The notes beneath the pieces were generated by a model, which was given only the letters and a program-made list of their open reading frames with translations, did not search any database and had not been told where the DNA came from. Positions 1 through 13,600 of a stretch of 44,450 nucleotides of DNA are shown here, one piece after another. The DNA is taken from contig DF237629.1 of assembly GCA_000708835.1 (NCBI GenBank), forward strand, positions 1 to 44,450. The letters run 5' to 3'. Positions within the stretch are counted from its first letter, which is position 1. Every line of letters starts with the position of its first letter. This DNA comes from Klebsormidium nitens (lineage: Eukaryota > Streptophyta > Klebsormidiophyceae > Klebsormidiales > Klebsormidiaceae). Position numbers and translations under genes: made by a program.

Positions 1-3000
1 ATCTCCAATAATCTAACAGTCATGGCGCCAAACAGGCGCGTGAAAACGTGTGAGTCCTCAACCCCACCCGAATACTTTTCGAATTCAACCGCGGAGAGGG
101 GAATCAGAAGATCCTCCAAGTACTCGCCGTTCGAACGACTCCACCTGTTTTTCTTGCGCGTTCTGGCAGTACGAGCCATGGACTGCCCTGCGAAACCCTC
201 CCCGCAAAGAAGCGCGGAGCTTTCGACCACCTTTTCTCCCACAAAGTCGCCCTCATCTTCAAACGGCTCTTCCTCTTCTTCCTCAGACTCCTCATCAACG
301 CCCTCTGCCTCGCGCCTTGCTCTGCTCGCTCGGGCAATCTTACACCTCTCCTCCCAAGGCCGAGCTATCTGCAAAGTGTCGGGATGCTAGTTGCGCGCAC
401 TTTCTGAGCGTTCGATTGGACGATTCATTCGCGCACCATATCTGTTGTGTAATTGAGACAGTGGACGTGCGCATGTACTAACGGGTTCTAGTTCTACGGT
501 TTGACGAATTTGTCCTCAGGGGTTCCTCTCCTCCTCGGTCGAGAAAAGCTTCATAGGCACTCCTAGTCAATTCTACGACGAACGCTCGCTCCCCAGGCGC
601 ATTTTTTCACTGTGGAGCGTACCTGTGAGAGATGCACGAAGCGCACGTGCAGTCCGAGCGCGCGCGCGGCCGCGTATAGCACCGCGTCGGCCCCCTTGAG
701 CAGCGCCGCCGGCCGCTCCGCAAACGTATTGCTGACGTGGGGGTAGCGGTGCTGGCACATGAACCCGAGCCGGCCCCCCCCGGGCATGAAGCTCTCCTGA
801 GCGAGCGCTTCCGAAAGGGTCCGGAACAGGGGGAGCGCGCGCAATTCAGCGCGCGCGCTCAGCGGGTGCCCTGGGTACGGCGCCTCGGCTTCGGCGTACA
901 AGTTGTACGTCAGCGTGATGCGGTAGTTGCTCGTTACTTCCTTGATCTGGGCGACAAGATAGAGAGGGAGAGTCGCGCCGCTGACTACATGTATCGGTCC
1001 AAATGCTGGAAGATACCCCAGGGACCTGGAAGCTTCGACCTTTACACAAATTCAATCGTTACTGATCGCATCCAAAAAAAAATTGGACCGCAATGCAGAA
1101 CTTTTAGTTCAGTAGAACCTGCAGATCAAAATCATGTCCTCCTTTACACGGACAAATTGCGAAGAGCCGGAATCGTTCTGGCAAAGATACCAAGAAGAAT
1201 TAAGTTGGGAGCAAGCTTCCCCCGATTGTGTGGACTGTAAGAATTCGTAGAATAGCGACTTGGCAACTCTTGGATAGATACACGCTTCTTTATCCCACTG
1301 CAGGTTCGAAGATACTCACACGCCGCCACTCTCAATAAAGGTCCAGAGTTCCTAGCAATACGCGGCTGCTCGTGGGATTTCAATTCAACATCATTTAAAC
1401 AGAAAGAAAAGAGTTCAAGGATTTGAACAGCACCTCATGCTCGCAGTCGGAGTACAAGGCACACCACTGGATCGCCTCGCCAGACTTCTTGCTCCAGTCG
1501 ATGACGCAGGTCTGCCCCCGGTGCCGGATGTGCAGCTCCCCTCCCTCGTAGGGGGAGGGCAGGCAAATCACTAGGGAGCCGAACATATCACCCCCCCGGG
1601 GTGTGTCCACGTGTGCCTTAAAGAAGTCTCCGGGCCTGCATTCAGAACCGTGATAACAACAGTGATGATGACTGCGACCCGTGTGGCGGAATGAAAAGTT
1701 GGCTTCCGGGTCCTTCTTGTCGGCGTCTGATATTCAGTATTACTAGAGCGTATACGCCGTTCAGCTTCTTTGAACACTAGGGTGCGATTTACAAAGTGTC
1801 AGGAGGGAATATCGCCGTTGACCAAGTCTGGGAAACATTTAAGCAGGTGCTCGTTAAGCGGTTGCGCTGGAGGGCCAAACTTCTACTGCACAAAGGCTGG
1901 CTTCCAGTTTACTTATGTCGTGCGAAAAGTGAAATTGGAGTTTGAGACGTGGGGTCTTATGCTTGCAAACTCTTAGCATCACCAGATGAGACTCAACGTT
2001 GTGCGAAGCGGAATGTCCTTCGCAGTCTTCCGCTTTGCTTCCAACATTGAGAATTCCCAAATTAAAGGGCCACATGCCTTACCCGAGCGAAACAGTAAAA
2101 AGATATTTATCTACGCAAAAGCTCAGCATCGCTCTCCAATAAAACGTCAACCTGGACAACGCTCTGCAGCCAAGTCACGCTCACCGATAAACGTTTAGCT
2201 TGTGAAGCTCCGCCCCGATGCTCCGCCCTGATGCCCTTCGCATCCGGCGCCATGACGCGGTGAATGTCCGGCAGAATGCTGTACTCGGAGAGGTTGAAGG
2301 TACAGGCAAATTGACCACCAAGTTTGAGAGCCTTCCTGGAAGATGCAGAACATTCCTTGCCTCAGAACGGATGGAAAGGTTTTGGTAAGGTGGCTCGCTT
2401 CAACCGAAAACGTTGCGATACAGGGCTTTCACGGTTTGGATTCGAAGTTTCAACGGCAGATTTCTGTAATCATAAGAAGCACAAGATCTCCACAAGGAAG
2501 GGCAAACCTCGGGCGCCCCGATTGCATCCGAGTTGCCAAGTTGCTCGCCCGTTCATTTTCTGATTGTGAGGATTTCTCGCACTGAGCTCGCACTGTCCCA
2601 GGAATCAGACCGGCTACAAAGCCGTCTCAACAGTACGCACCTGTAAGTTGGATCAAGAACGTCTTCCAAACCCCTTCCAAAGGTGGCTTCTTCGCAGGCG
2701 TCGAGCAATTGAAGCAGGTCTTCCTCTTCGCCTGACGAAACAGGAAGCTCCAAGACCTTTGACTCTCTTGCGGTCTCGTTTGACTGCATTAAGCAGAGAA
2801 ACAAGTAGTGTCTTACAAGGATCATCCCCTTTCAATGACACTTGTTTAGGTTGGTGCTATCATGCATTACGAACCTAGACTCCGACAAAGAAACTAATGT
2901 TTGACATGGTGGCCCATGCATATACTCGTGACAGCCACTTCAAAGATACTAGCCAGCTCTCACACAGTTTGTGCGGACCTTCCCCAGCAAGCTGCTAGTT

Positions 3001-3333
3001 GATAGAGCAATCCAGTGCCAATCCGTGGATCTGTTGCTGCGTAGGTCTGATCAAGATCAGAGGACATTGGAGCAACAGCTTGCTTAAGAGAAACCATGTC
3101 AAGTTTTGAACAAATCAGCTTGAACTAGTCACACAACTAGATTATTAGATACTGAACCAGAGCAGAACAAGAGCGACTTTTATCCTCATACCTCACAAGC
3201 CTGTGGGCATCTGACTCACCGGAAGATAAAACAGTTTCAGACCTTCGATTGGAAGTGGAACAAATCCTCCATAGCAGAACGTGGCTGTGAGGCCCTCTGC
3301 ATTCTTTCCGATCTGGCCAAGGAGGTCGCTCAT
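1..3333 (-). CDS. 2OG-Fe(II) dioxygenase (P4Hc-like), 3' truncated by window edge, frameshifted
   Basis: Predicted 2-oxoglutarate/Fe(II)-dependent dioxygenase of the prolyl-4-hydroxylase-like fold; substrate unknown. Exons read on the minus strand: 3333(or higher)-3220, 2783-2641, 2335-2185, 1635-1434, 946-623 and 368-<1, all GT-AG with matching phase except for one break. Conserved blocks in order are ATFCYGG near the N-terminus, EEATFGRGLEDVLDPTYR, LHKLNVYRPGDFFKAHVDTP, FGSLVICLPSPYEGGEL, QWCALYSDCEHE and YRITLTYN. The His and Asp of KAHVDTP and the His of CEHE fit the three iron ligands; the Arg of YRITLTYN fits 2OG binding. The last visible exon begins with an acidic Glu-rich linker, then CGEGFAGQS. 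A 13-bp near-perfect tandem repeat at 2208-2233 shifts the frame of the third exon; removing one copy makes the exon 138 nt and restores the phase. The start is uncertain: the Met at 3333 is the last possible, and a Ser-rich open stretch continues upstream. Family assignment is firm; whether the gene is functional is open. Confidence 0.8.
2208..2233. repeat. 13-bp tandem duplication inside dioxygenase exon
   Basis: Two adjacent copies of ctccgcccYgatg (2208-2220 and 2221-2233) differ at one base. On the minus strand they fall between KGIRAE and LHKLNVY. Thirteen is not a multiple of three, so the duplication breaks the reading frame of an otherwise conserved exon. Confidence 0.9.
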
Positions 3334-4726
3334 CCTTGAAGGAGTTCCATCAGTTTCGGACTCCGATCTGGATGACCTGGACAAGTCTGGTGCGGCGCTA
3401 CTACTACTATTGCCTGACGTAGCTCTGACGTGAAGAGTCCTTGACGGAGGAGCTTGATGTGCGAATCCAAGCTGTTCTGTCAAGAGATGAGTACTAGTCG
3501 TTGTGTAGTATACATGATTCTTGTGTGTCTGACCAGAGGAACACCTCTGGTACACCCTGGAGCTGAAAGTGTTGCTTGCAGAATTTGAGGTATGCTGAGA
3601 CCGACTGAAGCACCCCGGCATTGCTTGGGATAAAACGTACGTGCAATCCACCCCTGATCCAGCAGCCAGCAAAGCCATGTTGATCAAAACACTGTGACGC
3701 TCTGTGGAAGATGCCCTGCTTGATTTCTCCGCACCTCCCTCCTGCTTTCATTCGCCAGCTGTACATCTCAACAAGGGAACGATTCCGAATTGTCCAATCA
3801 TCACCATATTGCGCGGCATCGCACTTGGACCCGCCAGGAAGGGTGGCCGGGATTTGGAGAGGTTTTCCAATCCAATCATCGTTGTACAAGCGCGCATGCA
3901 GTCGAAACCTACCAACTAGTGTGGGCTTCAAGGATACCGCCTTGATCTCAGCTCGGAGTCGCGGGAGATATGCGATTCCCTCGGAACCACGTATGGCTGC
4001 CCTCTATCACGGATCTCCATGCATTTGCAACGCGGAAGTTTCAGTGACCAATGCAGACCTACCGTAGCTACTGTAGCCTTTTGTTCTGAGATCGTCGGGC
4101 AAGCAATGACAAGAAAGCTGAGACAGCCCTCAGTACAGTACGAGATCGAGCATGACGATCAATATTGGGGTGAAGAACCTTCCAACCCAGTGTGCTTTGA
4201 ATGTCTGTAGCCTGCAAGCTGCACGGGCAACTTGAATTGGCTCCAATGATGCATACACTATACGCGGCTTTTCACCCTGAGTAGCTTCCTGCCTGCACCC
4301 TGCAGGCACGTATAGGTTCTCCAGGCGCCTAGTTCTGCAAAATTGTGCATCGCTCAATCAGCAGCAAACACTCTGCGCCTGCATTGCTTTGTAGCATGCC
4401 GCGCTGCGCAGGTTGATGTGGCTCCGACATGTCATGAGCATATCAGACAGCGTACACGCTCTAACTGGCACGCACATATGCCTAGGTAAATCGTTGTCAC
4501 TGCGACCATAAATTTCTTCTCAAGCGCATGTCCATCAACGAATGCACATTCAAGAGAGATTTGATGGCGGCGGCCGCGCTCATGAGAGGATAAATTCGTA
4601 TCATGCTTCATTTGATCATGCAAACATGCACGACACTTGACAACCGGAAGGGAGCCTAGGACTCTACGTGCGGACCGTCAGTTGGCCTTGCTAATGAAGT
4701 CGGCACGACAACAGATCCCGCCAGTT
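3334..4726. other. Intergenic, dioxygenase 5' flank and kinase-PP2C 3' flank
   Basis: No gene is supported here. Minus-strand open stretches at 3340-3687 and 3494-3931 may be 5' leader, an unrecognised first exon of the dioxygenase, or chance. The translated part around 3740-3920 looks protein-like but matches no family I know. Confidence 0.4.
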
Positions 4727-7700
4727 TCAATACACTCGCTCAAAGGTCGACACAGGTCTGAGGAAGGCTATGACAATCGTCAGATTATCTCCGCTTAGTC
4801 GATTTGTGATGGCTTCCGTAGCAAGTCGCTTTCCGACCAGGAATGGGTCCTTCACAGTGTCGTAGACAAAAGCGAGGGCCTCTTCGTTGCTGACGACGTC
4901 CCAAAGTCCGTCGCTGGCAATGATCTGCACGAACAAACAAACTCCGCCTTGAAATGGAGCACAAGGAAACCTTGACTGAGCGACGGACCGCACACGAGGG
5001 CAAAGGCTCCAAAGTTATTCAAACGACCTTCTGTTGTCAAATTGCATCAAGAGTTTGACCAACTACCGGGATGCATGAAGACGTTCAGAAGGCGCCAAGC
5101 GAGACGGACAAGATGTAACTGACAGAGACATAACGGTCGCGAAAACAGATAGCCGATACTTTGTTCACCCGTTTGCTTACCAGAAACTCGTCCTCTTCCG
5201 TGAGCTCAATTGCAGAGACCTCAGGGAAAGCGGTGACTGCGGGCTTCAGATCTCCGTCTCCGATGGACCGAGTCACCTGCGAGCGCTCCAAAGATTGACT
5301 TAAGCAAAATTGAGTTGGAAGGGCCCATCCTCATGACCAATCACGTCGCCCCTGGGCGGCTTTGTGAATTCGAACAATAAATCGTGGCTAGCGGAAAAGA
5401 TTATGGTGACCAGATTGCAATCTTCTTGTGCAGGATCTGTGATGGGAAGTAATTGCCGCGTAATCAGCTGACAGCGCCATTTCTCAGCCAGAATTCCTCA
5501 ATCATTGGACCTATTACGGTGGCAACCAAAGTTTTTGAGAATCAGGAATCAGCAGTGTTTACAAGTCGAACTTCGTCAGAGCAGGTTGCCACGTGATCTC
5601 GATGTGAACCATTTCGCCTTTCCAAGGGCGACCCGCCGCGGTTTTTTAATGCGCCCTCTTTGCCCACCTGAATCGCTGCCTGCCCAACCCGCCACGTGTC
5701 GACCCGCCATTCCACAATGCCTCCTGCAGCCTCAACTCGAGCTCGCTCCGTTGGATCCTCCGCGATGTGGTCCTATAAACGTGAAAAAGACGCGTTCAGA
5801 AAGGTCACAGCTTCTAACACACTTCGAAGAGGCAGGGAGTCTACGTTCTCTTTTGCGGCGACTAATCAGTATGTACTTTGCGACAAAGAGCAGAATTCGA
5901 TGTATAATCCTGAGTACGGGTGGTCTTTCATGGCTTTGCGGATTTACATGGAGGGCTCTGATATCCTCAGCCTTGACCCTTAATCGGATCGTCCTCACCA
6001 AGATGACGGAGCGTTGCAAGTTCACCAGCACACTCCAGTATACGCTCTGAAATTGCAATGTCAATAAAACCAAAGCAGGCTCTTCTTACTTTCGTAATCT
6101 GCACAGCCTTTCCGTTTCGACAGAGGACCGCTCTGCAGTCTCCCGCGTTTGCCACCACCAATTTGTCGTCGATCACGAGCGCGGCCACCGCAGTACAGCC
6201 GGGATGCCAATCCTTTCCGCCGCCTCGTCTCAGCACCCGGCGTGCGTCGACTTCTCTCCGAAACTGCTCGTCGGTCCGCGTAAAGGTTGCCACGAGAGCA
6301 TCTTCCGCACTGCAGAAAAAGGACCTTCGTTAAGCCAAAGCAAGGCAAGGCAAAACGTCAGAAGCAAGTGCGGATCGTAAATAGACGCGTAAACGGTCTG
6401 GATCTGTGGCCCTGACGTGCACAGAGCAAAGATGCACGTCTTGCACGAGACGTTCTTGATCTGTTTAGTAAGACTTGGCCAATCGAGCGGGGAGACGGCA
6501 TATTATTTCCGGTGTTTTCATCCAGGAGCAAGGAGTCTCTCAAAGAATGATCAATTGCACGGGCGAACTAGAACAGGGCAAAATTCAATGTATGAGAGGT
6601 TTAAGCAACCAAAAGTCGAGAAGGTCACGTCCCGCACCTTCGGCCCTCCTTCAAGCTCTTGTACACGTGGCGGGGAACGGCACTGGCAGCGAACTCCGCG
6701 GCTTCCGCACCTGTACGGACTCAAAAGAATTGAAATAGAATTGAGGCGATCGAGCATACTCTGACGAGCTGCGCCGCGAAGTGCTTTTTGGAGGTCCACG
6801 AATAGTTGTCACGTGGGCGGAGTCTTCAAACTGCGGGAAAGTGTCTGCGATTCAAAGCTTCAGTCCACATTTCCCGCACGAGTACACGTGGTGAACACCC
6901 ACGCATGAGAACGATAAAGCTAGGTAAATTCCGCCTTTCTTGAGCGCACGAGGCTGAAGTAGAATGAGCAGAATTTACTGACCACAAATAGTAGCATGCC
7001 GGAAACTTCAACAGTTCGGAGAAAAGCCTAGCCTACCCACCTCTATGACCATCGAAAATGCCAAACAGATGGACCCCGTCCAACCCCCCCAGGTCTTGCA
7101 TCGCCACATGCGTATCCTCCATCCGGTCTCGTGCGCCCTTGGTCTCAAACACGCCGCTCGCGACTGTGGGTCGATACCCTCGTTCCGTTCCGTCCTTCCG
7201 TTCCGTTTCCGCTGGCACCACCGCTGCGGATGCCAGCTCCTTCGTCCCCTCTCCCAACGAAACGCTCGCCTCAGCCGCCTGCCGCCAATCGGTCTGCTCG
7301 GTTCCTTTCACCCGCCCTTCCGCCCCCATTTCCGCGCCGGATTCTGCGGCCTGATTCCGTGCGAGCTCCGCTTTGAGAAAATCTAGCTCTTGGATGACTT
7401 CTTCCAACTCTGGTCGCTGGAGGGGGTCAGAGTGCCAGCAGCGCTCGATGATGGAAGCGAGGCCGGGCGGGGCTCTTGAGGCGGCGGTCATGAGCACGGG
7501 GCGCAGCTGGTCGACGGTGATCGCCGCTGCTAGTTGCTGTTCGCTGTAGTCCATCTCGAGAACAGTATGGCACTGCAGAGAAGGGAAAACGCCTGGTAAA
7601 TTGCCGTCTACTGGCCTGCGCTTCTGGCCTTAGGAGACGCTCGCTAGACCAAAGACCGATAGAACTTTGAGCTCGTACCTTAAAAAGGTCGTCGGCATAT

Positions 7701-9928
7701 GAAAAGATTCGAATAACGACAGAAAGCAAGCACCTAAACGTCCGAAGAGCGAATCCTGTGTAAAGGGTCGCACGCTTTTGTCAGATGGATCCGCGAGCAA
7801 GAGGAGCCAGTCAGCAAAAGATTTCTCGATGAAGACTCCTTCAGGGCGACAATCTTTAGTCACCTTTACAGGAAAACGAAGACGGTAGGGGGTCTCACCT
7901 GTGCATCAGTGTACCTATCCGAGTAAGGTATCGTCCTCGTGGCAAGCTCGCTGCAACAACACGAAAACAACGAGCTACACTAAGCTTGACTTCAGCTTGT
8001 CATATTGAGTCATCCAGTGTTTCGAAAGTGCTGACATGTTGGTAGACTCCAAAAGTCACTCTCGTCATCAGGAGTACAAAGCTTTCAAACCACAGTACTT
8101 CATCTCTGTCACAGGGGAGAAAGAAGCATCTTCTACGGTTTAAGAAACTTGAAGGAGACGGAGCAGAGAGGTAGAGAAAAAGACGTACTTGATGGTGATG
8201 GCATAGCTGTAAACATCGGCCTTCGTAGTCGCTACCTCTTTCTTCAGAACTTCCTGTTCCAGAAGGGACAGCGGTCAAAAAGCTGCAGAGTCGAAGGCGC
8301 TCGACAACAAGTTTGAAAGCCCGTGATAGACGAGAGGGTCGCGAGGAGAAGGTCAATGAATATGAACACAGAGTTAAAATCTGAAATTCAAATCATTGTC
8401 ACAGCCGAACAGAAATCTTCCAGGACCGATGGCAGGAAGAAAGCGAACGAAGTTGAGCGGAAGAAACATACCGGGGCCATGTAGTAGAAGGTGCCAACCA
8501 GAAACCTCTTGTGAAAGCCCCCAGTAGGCTTCCCCACTGCTTTCCAGGACTTGCTGAAGTGCTCAATCTGGTTGGCTTGGATAGCAAGGCCGAAGTCGCT
8601 CAAGAAGGCGTTGTAGTTCTCGTCCAGCTGGATCACAGTTTCAAGTCAGAGGATGAAAGAGAGTGGACCTACATAATGTAACAGTGTCAAGCCTACAAGC
8701 TCTCATTCAAGCAGCTGCAACGGTGTTGTCTGATTCTGTTTCTGGGTTTGCAGTAACTCAAAGATCACGAAGAAAATAAATATTTTGCAGCCTCACCAGG
8801 ACGTTGGCTGGCTTCAAGTCCCGATGCACGAAGCCTTTCGCATGTACATAACGGAGAGCCTTCGCTACACGAAGGCATGAGAGGATCGGTTGAGGGCCAG
8901 TTCATTCAAAGGGTCAGTCGTGATCTCACATCTGTACATATTCAATTAGAGCAGTCTTCGAGACTAGAAACAATCAATTGAAAAACATCCTAGGCTGTCT
9001 ACGTTTCTAATGCAAAAAGGGAATCACAACAAACAATCTTTAGTTCTAAAAAACCTTCTAATGCCTGCTCACCAACTTGAAGGGCAATTTCTAGAGTTGC
9101 TGTCCCTGTGGGTTTCCACTCTCGCTCATGTAGGGCTTCTGCTAGATTCCCTTTCTCAAAGAGAGGGAAGACTGTGATGTAATCAGGTGGATGAGCTCTG
9201 GCTGCTCTTAGTGGAGCGATGTTTGGGTGGTCGAGCTCACTGCATACAGGATGATGACCAGACTTGGAAACTGAGAGGGTGACAAGATCTATGCCTTGAG
9301 CTGACAGCGAAGCTGCTCCTGGTTCCCAATATTTCAGTCAAAGAGAGGGCCTGCGAATACGGCTCTTCTACAATGATTGGTGATTTGACATTTGACTTTC
9401 CTTTTCTTCTACTGTTTAGTTAGATTCTCGAAGACTCACAGTAGCAGCTGCAATTCTTTGTGAAATCGGTTGATGTCCTCCGCAGTTGCCAGCTTAGGCT
9501 TCTTGGCCGCCACAGTCTGATCCTGGTATGATGCGCGGTAGACTGTACTTTCAGAACCTGCAAGCAGCACGTTGACACCAGCTCAGGTGACTATGGCAGC
9601 TTATAGAAAGAGACAAGCAGAAAAGAAAGATTCCTTCTATAAGCAGCTAGGTTCCTTTGATTGAAGGAGTTTTAAATGGTTGCACTAGAACGGCACATGA
9701 TGTTGCAGAAGTTGCCATTGACGCTTCAGTAGCGAAGGGCATACCTTCCGCAAGTGGTTGAGATAGTAAGAACTCAGCCTTCGGTACGTTGAGGCGAATT
9801 TGACTGCTCTTGCAACAACCCCTTATACATGAGGTATCCTCGCCGCTGTCACCACTGTTCAAAACATTCTTGGCCTCAACCACTGGCACACTCTGCTGTG
9901 CAGCTTGGGCCTGCTGATCTGCCACCAT
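4727..9928 (-). CDS. Protein kinase-PP2C phosphatase fusion protein (At2g40860-like)
   Basis: A single polypeptide with an N-terminal Ser/Thr kinase and a C-terminal PP2C (Mg/Mn-dependent Ser/Thr phosphatase), the architecture of Arabidopsis At2g40860. Thirteen exons: 9928-9745, 9557-9440, 9239-9073, 8864-8797, 8627-8472, 8253-8189, 7950-7899, 7572-7041, 6710-6638, 6309-6090, 5772-5668, 5276-5181, 4924-4727; total 2034 nt, 677 aa, every junction in phase. Kinase: VAAKK with catalytic Lys80, HRDLKPAN at 170-177, DFG at 190-192, YMAPE ending at 232. The Gly-rich loop is reduced to [11 protein letters not shown], as in its plant relative. A roughly 80-residue polar linker follows, then PP2C: RMED near 420-423, FDGHRG at 443-448, [18 protein letters not shown] from 616, SGDN at 656-659, ending in [12 protein letters not shown]. 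Catalytic residues of both domains are present, so both are probably active. It likely tunes its own targets by opposing reactions; substrates are unknown. Start chosen at the first Met before the kinase; the upstream frame is open, so a longer N-terminus is possible. Confidence 0.95.
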
Positions 9929-10691
9929 GACTCCTAAGTGGTGTTTAACAATAGAGCTAGTGAGAACCTGATAACCCCTCTCGGATATCTATCACAATCA
10001 ATTATCAGGACTTGACTTCCGTCAGTACCAGCAGCTTGGAACTGGTCCAAGGCTAAGTACTCATTGATTGAATGTGGGCAAGCTGGACAGCATGGTCTTA
10101 CGACGCTCTATTTTGGAAAACCACCATCGATCTTCTGCACCACCACATGCGAAAGCTGCCACTATGCAAGCGAAAGCGCAGCAATGAGCGGCATCCCTGG
10201 AGGGAACCCTGAAGGTGTCAGACCGTGTCCCTTTGTAGGCGTCCTATTCCATGGCAGGCGTCTTTGATCATGATGTTGGAACACTTCAAACTTCAATGAG
10301 CTGTACAGAGCTGGGAATGCACCATGCTGCACAAGCACTGGCAGGCTTTGATTCCAGCTTGACCTGTTTCGGGTCAGAGCTCTTTTAACGCCCAATATGC
10401 ATTCTGCAGATTTTAGGAGAGGAAGCCGCTTTCTACTGAAATTTGAGCACAGTCTTTTGAGAAGAGGTTCTTCTTTGTGCGCGACAAATCCGTCTTCTGA
10501 AACAGGTTCTGCACTGAGGTTTGTGTTAACCAGCGAACAGTCAAAAAGTCACTGATGAATGCAACACCTCCTCTCATTGTCAAGCAGTGTGTCAAAAGTA
10601 GAGTGGGTAGAGTACTCCTACTTCAAGGGCGGACTCATGGCATTTGGCTCCACCACCACGATGTAGAAAAGGTTCTGGTTAGAGAGTGACC
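9929..10691. promoter_or_regulatory. Divergent intergenic region, likely bidirectional promoter
   Basis: The kinase-PP2C gene and the RF1 gene are transcribed away from each other from this 763-bp stretch, so it should hold both promoters and 5' leaders. I see no convincing TATA box or coding exon in it. Confidence 0.5.
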
Positions 10692-13600
10692 ATGGCAAGC
10701 CCTTTCTTGTGCCTACGAGCTTGTCTGACGCGGGAGCTGGATGGCTTACCACGGTGGTTGCAGAGACTTCCCATCTTCTCTCCCATGCTTTTTCCGCGGG
10801 CGCCTCTGCACACAAAAGCAGGAAGCCAAGAAGCGCAGCAGCCCTTGGAACTTCTCACATTCTCTGAACCAAGTGACTTGAACGCCACTACGCACAATCA
10901 CACATCTCAGAACAATGCTGCTGGTGCCACCACCACTTGTCCAAGAGGGCTAGCCCAAAGGCCATATCATTCTTGGCATGTTGCAAGCTTACTCAATCAA
11001 GGCTGCTCTGATCTTCCCTTTCCTTCAAGCAGCGCTTTTTGCGCACCTGGAGCAAGGAAGTACTCAAGTGGGGCAGGTGAGGAGGTGGTGCGGAATGTGA
11101 ACCTGGTCCAACGCAGATGTCTTTCAGCAGGTATCTTAAGTGACTGGCGTGCACACAGACAACGCTTTATAGAAGCCTTTCACATCTTCTGATGAACCAA
11201 TTAACTTTTGTACTTGACCCGACTGCTGCGTCTTGCATCTGCCGTAAGTAACAACAGTCTGTAAAAAGTGCAACACCCAATTCTTGTCATCTGTGTCACT
11301 CATGCTGGACTTTTTCTCACTGTATGATCTTCACAGGGCTTTCGTCTTTGCCCATCAAGAGACGAGCCGACTTAATGTGGCTCCTGAACCAAGAGGTAAT
11401 ATTCATTCTCTGGGGCAGCATTCTGCACATGAAGACCAGAGACCAATTAGTAACCTGCTCCTAACATGCCAGTCTAGCATACTGCTTCTTCAAAAGCTGG
11501 GACAGCTTCTGGGATGCCTTTGTCAGGCCAAGTGGTTGTACTGCTTCATCCTGTGCTTTTTGATCGCTATTTGCGTTTATCAGGAAAAGGAAGGTCTACA
11601 CAGTTCTGGCCTAGACAGATGTCTAGTGATGGGCGGGGTTGATCATTGAGGAGTTTTCAGGTTGTGTTTAGAGCTTGTTTGGTGCTGCCGCAGAACGCCT
11701 CCCTTCAGTTCTGGTTGAGAACAGAAGAAGACATCAGCACTGATTCCATGGCAAGCGGCCTGCTCAAACCGTTAATAGCACTGCGGAAGGTGAGGCTCCT
11801 TTCCTTTCACATTGAGATAGTTCTTGTGAGGTACTTGTTTTGTCTGTATACTCTTCAGGTCTGCATGCTCAGTGCCTGTAAAGATTGTCCTTTTGGTTGT
11901 CTCTTTAAGGCTTGATAGACTGAGTCAAAGTTGTCTTTTCTTGCAGACACATAGTATCAGCAACTAACATCTATTGGTCCTGTTTAACCGAGAAAAAGGA
12001 AAGCCTTCGTATCATAATTCAGGAATGTGAACGAAACGGTCCCCTGCGTACTTTCTCATCTCTCAGGAGATAGCGGAGCTGCAAGCGATCCTTGATGATG
12101 CAAACGAAGATGAGGAGATGAAGAACGTCGCAGAAGAGGAGCTTGAAGGCCAGACTCAGGAGTTGGCTCGTGTCAAGGACGAGCTGATCGACCAACTCCT
12201 GCCACGAGACGAAGCAGACGATAGTGGGTGCATTCTAGAGGTGAGAGCAGGTAAGATGGGGGTCATGGTTGGAAGAACACGGCTTCGAAGTCACTGTCTC
12301 CTCCTCTTTAGATGTTTGGAACAATAGAAGTCATCTCCGTGTGGATGACGTAAGATGGATTTTGATTCAATAGAAACGGCAGCGAACCTAATTGTAATCT
12401 CAAAGCTGCATTCAGTGCATAATCACAATCTTGACATGTGCTGGAAAGTACAAGCAAAAGCGTCGAATGTGCTTTCTTGACGCATCTTCAGGGAACGTGT
12501 GATGACCAAGAAAAACTACTTTTGTCAGAACTACGATGCAAGCGTTGTTGAAATCTCACAGGACCGTCTGTCGAGTCTTTGACCTCTCGCTTGGAATAAG
12601 TTCCCTTTTTACACATCACTCAGCAAGATTTGCACACTGTTCCAACTCATGCAGAAAAACCAGACAGAGTTCACGACTGTCCTCGCAAGAGCTAGAACGA
12701 AGAAAACTGTTTCTTCCAGGCACTGGTGGCGACGAAGCTGCCCTGTTTGCGCTGGAAGTATTTGGCATGTACGAGAGTCTGGCCAGGGGCAAAGGCTGGA
12801 AGTTTGAGGTTGTGGACGTCAACAGCACAGAGCTCAAGGGCTGTAAGGTACAAGACTGCAAGTCTGGTTTGCGCTCACGTGCGACTCACGATCTTCGCTC
12901 AACTTTCGCCCTTTCTCAGAGCTCTATGCTAGGGCAAGGGAACTGCGATTTTTCGTTTCTCGAAAGTTTCTAAAAGCACTTGAGAGCTTTTCGATGTGGT
13001 TATCTGATTGTTGTCGTGTTCGACTCTTGGATCGTTTGGGCCGATTATTGGTCCCATTATGATCTCGAAAAATCGTTACTTTCGCTCAAAACAGGAAGCC
13101 AGCGCGGCCATAAGCGGGCGAGGTGCATATGGACGCTTCAAGTATGAAATTGGGGTACATCGAGTGCAGGTAAGCTGTCGCTCTCAACCTTTATATTGTC
13201 GTTCTAGTTGGCATCCTCAACCAGATTTCGATACGTAGGAGTGGCAGCAATCTCTACTTTTCAGAAGCAGACTGCTTCCGTGCTCACAAGACTGGCCTGC
13301 TTTCAGAGCAAACCTTTTTGACTCATTCACGAGCGCTTAAGACGACGCTAGCTTTTAGAATCCGTTCCGATCGAGACCGAGAAGTGACTTGGAACATCAT
13401 TTCTAACTTCACTCCGAGCAATTTTCTCCATAAGCAAGCGGTTGAATCAACAACAGTCCTTTCTAAAGAAGTTATAGAGTTTAGCTACACAGCCGCACCG
13501 ATCTCTCGACACCAGAAACCTCGTCGTAATGAACAGAGGTTGGATAGTCAGACCTTGGCCAACAGAAAGTGAAAACTGGAGGTATTCATACTTTCGCTCC

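Noticed and set aside
3494-3931. 145-codon minus-strand open frame upstream of the dioxygenase
   Set aside because: Looks partly protein-like but could not be joined in phase to the dioxygenase and matches no known family; left as intergenic.
8797-8864. Possibility that kinase and PP2C are two adjacent genes
   Set aside because: Exon 8 (7572-7041) contains both the kinase C-terminus and the PP2C N-terminus in one open frame, so they are one gene.
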